A stretch of DNA of 6,291 nt from Gammaproteobacteria bacterium. GTDB lineage: Bacteria; Pseudomonadota; Gammaproteobacteria; GCA-001735895. The stretch lies in the NCBI GenBank assembly GCA_029864065.1, contig JAOTUD010000183.1, positions 1 to 6,291 of the forward strand, written 5' to 3'. A program made the translations under genes and the position numbers. Shown here piece by piece: positions 5,998 to 6,291 of the stretch. How positions within the stretch are numbered: the first letter of the stretch is position 1; each line of letters begins with the position of its first letter. Below the pieces are notes generated by a model. That model was not told where the DNA came from. It ran no database searches and saw only the letters and a list, made by a program, of their open reading frames with translations.

Positions 5998-6291
5998 ATT
6001 CGATCGGTATTGCGACGCGCCTCGCGCAACGCCGGGCGGACCACGATCTGGCCATAACGCTTGAGGATGAAAAAACGCTGGCTGACGACGGCGCGCACCG
6101 TATCCCGGTCGATCATACGCCGGTCGCGCTTGCTGACCGCCCTCGGCGCCAGCCGTTTTACCCGCGCCAGCCTGAACATGGCCAGCATGCGAATGTATAT
6201 CCAGCCGAGATCGATCTCCCACCACTTGTTCGACAACCGCGCCGACGCAGCATAGGCGTGATGGTTATTATGCAGCTCCTCGCCGCCGATC
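5985..6291 (-). CDS. Fatty-acid (acyl-CoA) desaturase, C-terminal part as read in frame, ending at a premature stop
   Basis: Membrane di-iron desaturases of this family put a double bond, usually delta-9, into acyl chains to adjust membrane fluidity. The window starts inside the gene: from 6290 the frame reads IGGEELHNNHHAYAASARLS. This contains the third histidine box HNNHH (bases 6272-6258), which ligands the iron centre. NKWWEIDLGWIYIRML follows, typical of proteobacterial desaturases related to Pseudomonas DesB. After residue ~99 of the visible part (around base 5996) the family-like sequence stops and the frame ends two codons later at TGA 5987-5985. The usual tail continues in another frame (next entry). 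The first two histidine boxes and the membrane helices lie beyond the right edge. As written, the product would keep all catalytic histidines but lose about 90 C-terminal residues. It is followed by the minus-strand pilin gene. Confidence 0.88.
   Translation of the reverse strand, partial: IGGEELHNNHHAYAASARLSNKWWEIDLGWIYIRMLAMFRLARVKRLAPRAVSKRDRRMIDRDTVRAVVSQRFFILKRYGQIVVRPALREARRNTDRMGGD

Noticed and set aside
5985..5999. Programmed -1 ribosomal frameshifting in the desaturase
   Set aside because: No X XXY YYZ slippery heptamer or A/T-run precedes the TGA, and I found no convincing downstream stem. A one-base deletion or sequencing error is simpler.
1..6291. CRISPR array, tRNA/rRNA genes, insertion sequences, phage or defence genes
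   Set aside because: I looked on both strands and saw no regular spaced repeats, tRNA-like cloverleaf, transposase motifs or terminal repeats; coding regions and short gaps account for the window.

Overview
This 6.3 kb window looks like chromosomal DNA from a gammaproteobacterium. Base composition is GC-rich (roughly 60% by eye), and the core is a housekeeping block typical of that class: ftsK divergent from trxB, followed by a FemAB-like/GNAT gene and aat. From memory, Pseudomonas has a similar ftsK / trxB / aat order and E. coli a looser version of it. The species cannot be named from the sequence.

Layout. Positions 1-1738 (minus) hold the first three quarters or so of ftsK, the septal DNA translocase, cut by the left window edge. 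Positions 1739-1902 are a compact divergent control region with a good sigma70-like promoter for trxB. On the ftsK side there is a 19-bp perfect inverted repeat over a -10-like hexamer. Plus-strand genes follow: trxB (1903-2862, thioredoxin reductase), then a PF04339-type acyltransferase-like gene (2843-4024) overlapping trxB by 20 bases, then a 38-bp AT-rich gap, then aat (4063-4707, leucyl/phenylalanyl-tRNA--protein transferase). A nested inverted repeat lies in the convergent gap after aat. Two minus-strand genes follow: a stand-alone type IV prepilin-like protein (4818-5465) and the 3' part of a fatty-acid/acyl-CoA desaturase (5710 to beyond 6291). The desaturase reading frame is broken by an apparent one-base deletion near 5995-5997.

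How the genes relate. The left part is a cell-maintenance block: chromosome segregation at division, thiol redox, and N-degron tagging of proteins. The right part (pilin, desaturase) departs from the usual aat neighbourhood, where ate/bpt, infA and clpA are commonly next, so a synteny break lies just after aat.

Nothing here amounts to a new multi-gene system. The points most worth checking are the frameshifted desaturase, the orphan pilin with a predicted calcium-binding loop, the palindrome at the ftsK start, and the tight trxB / FemAB-like overlap.
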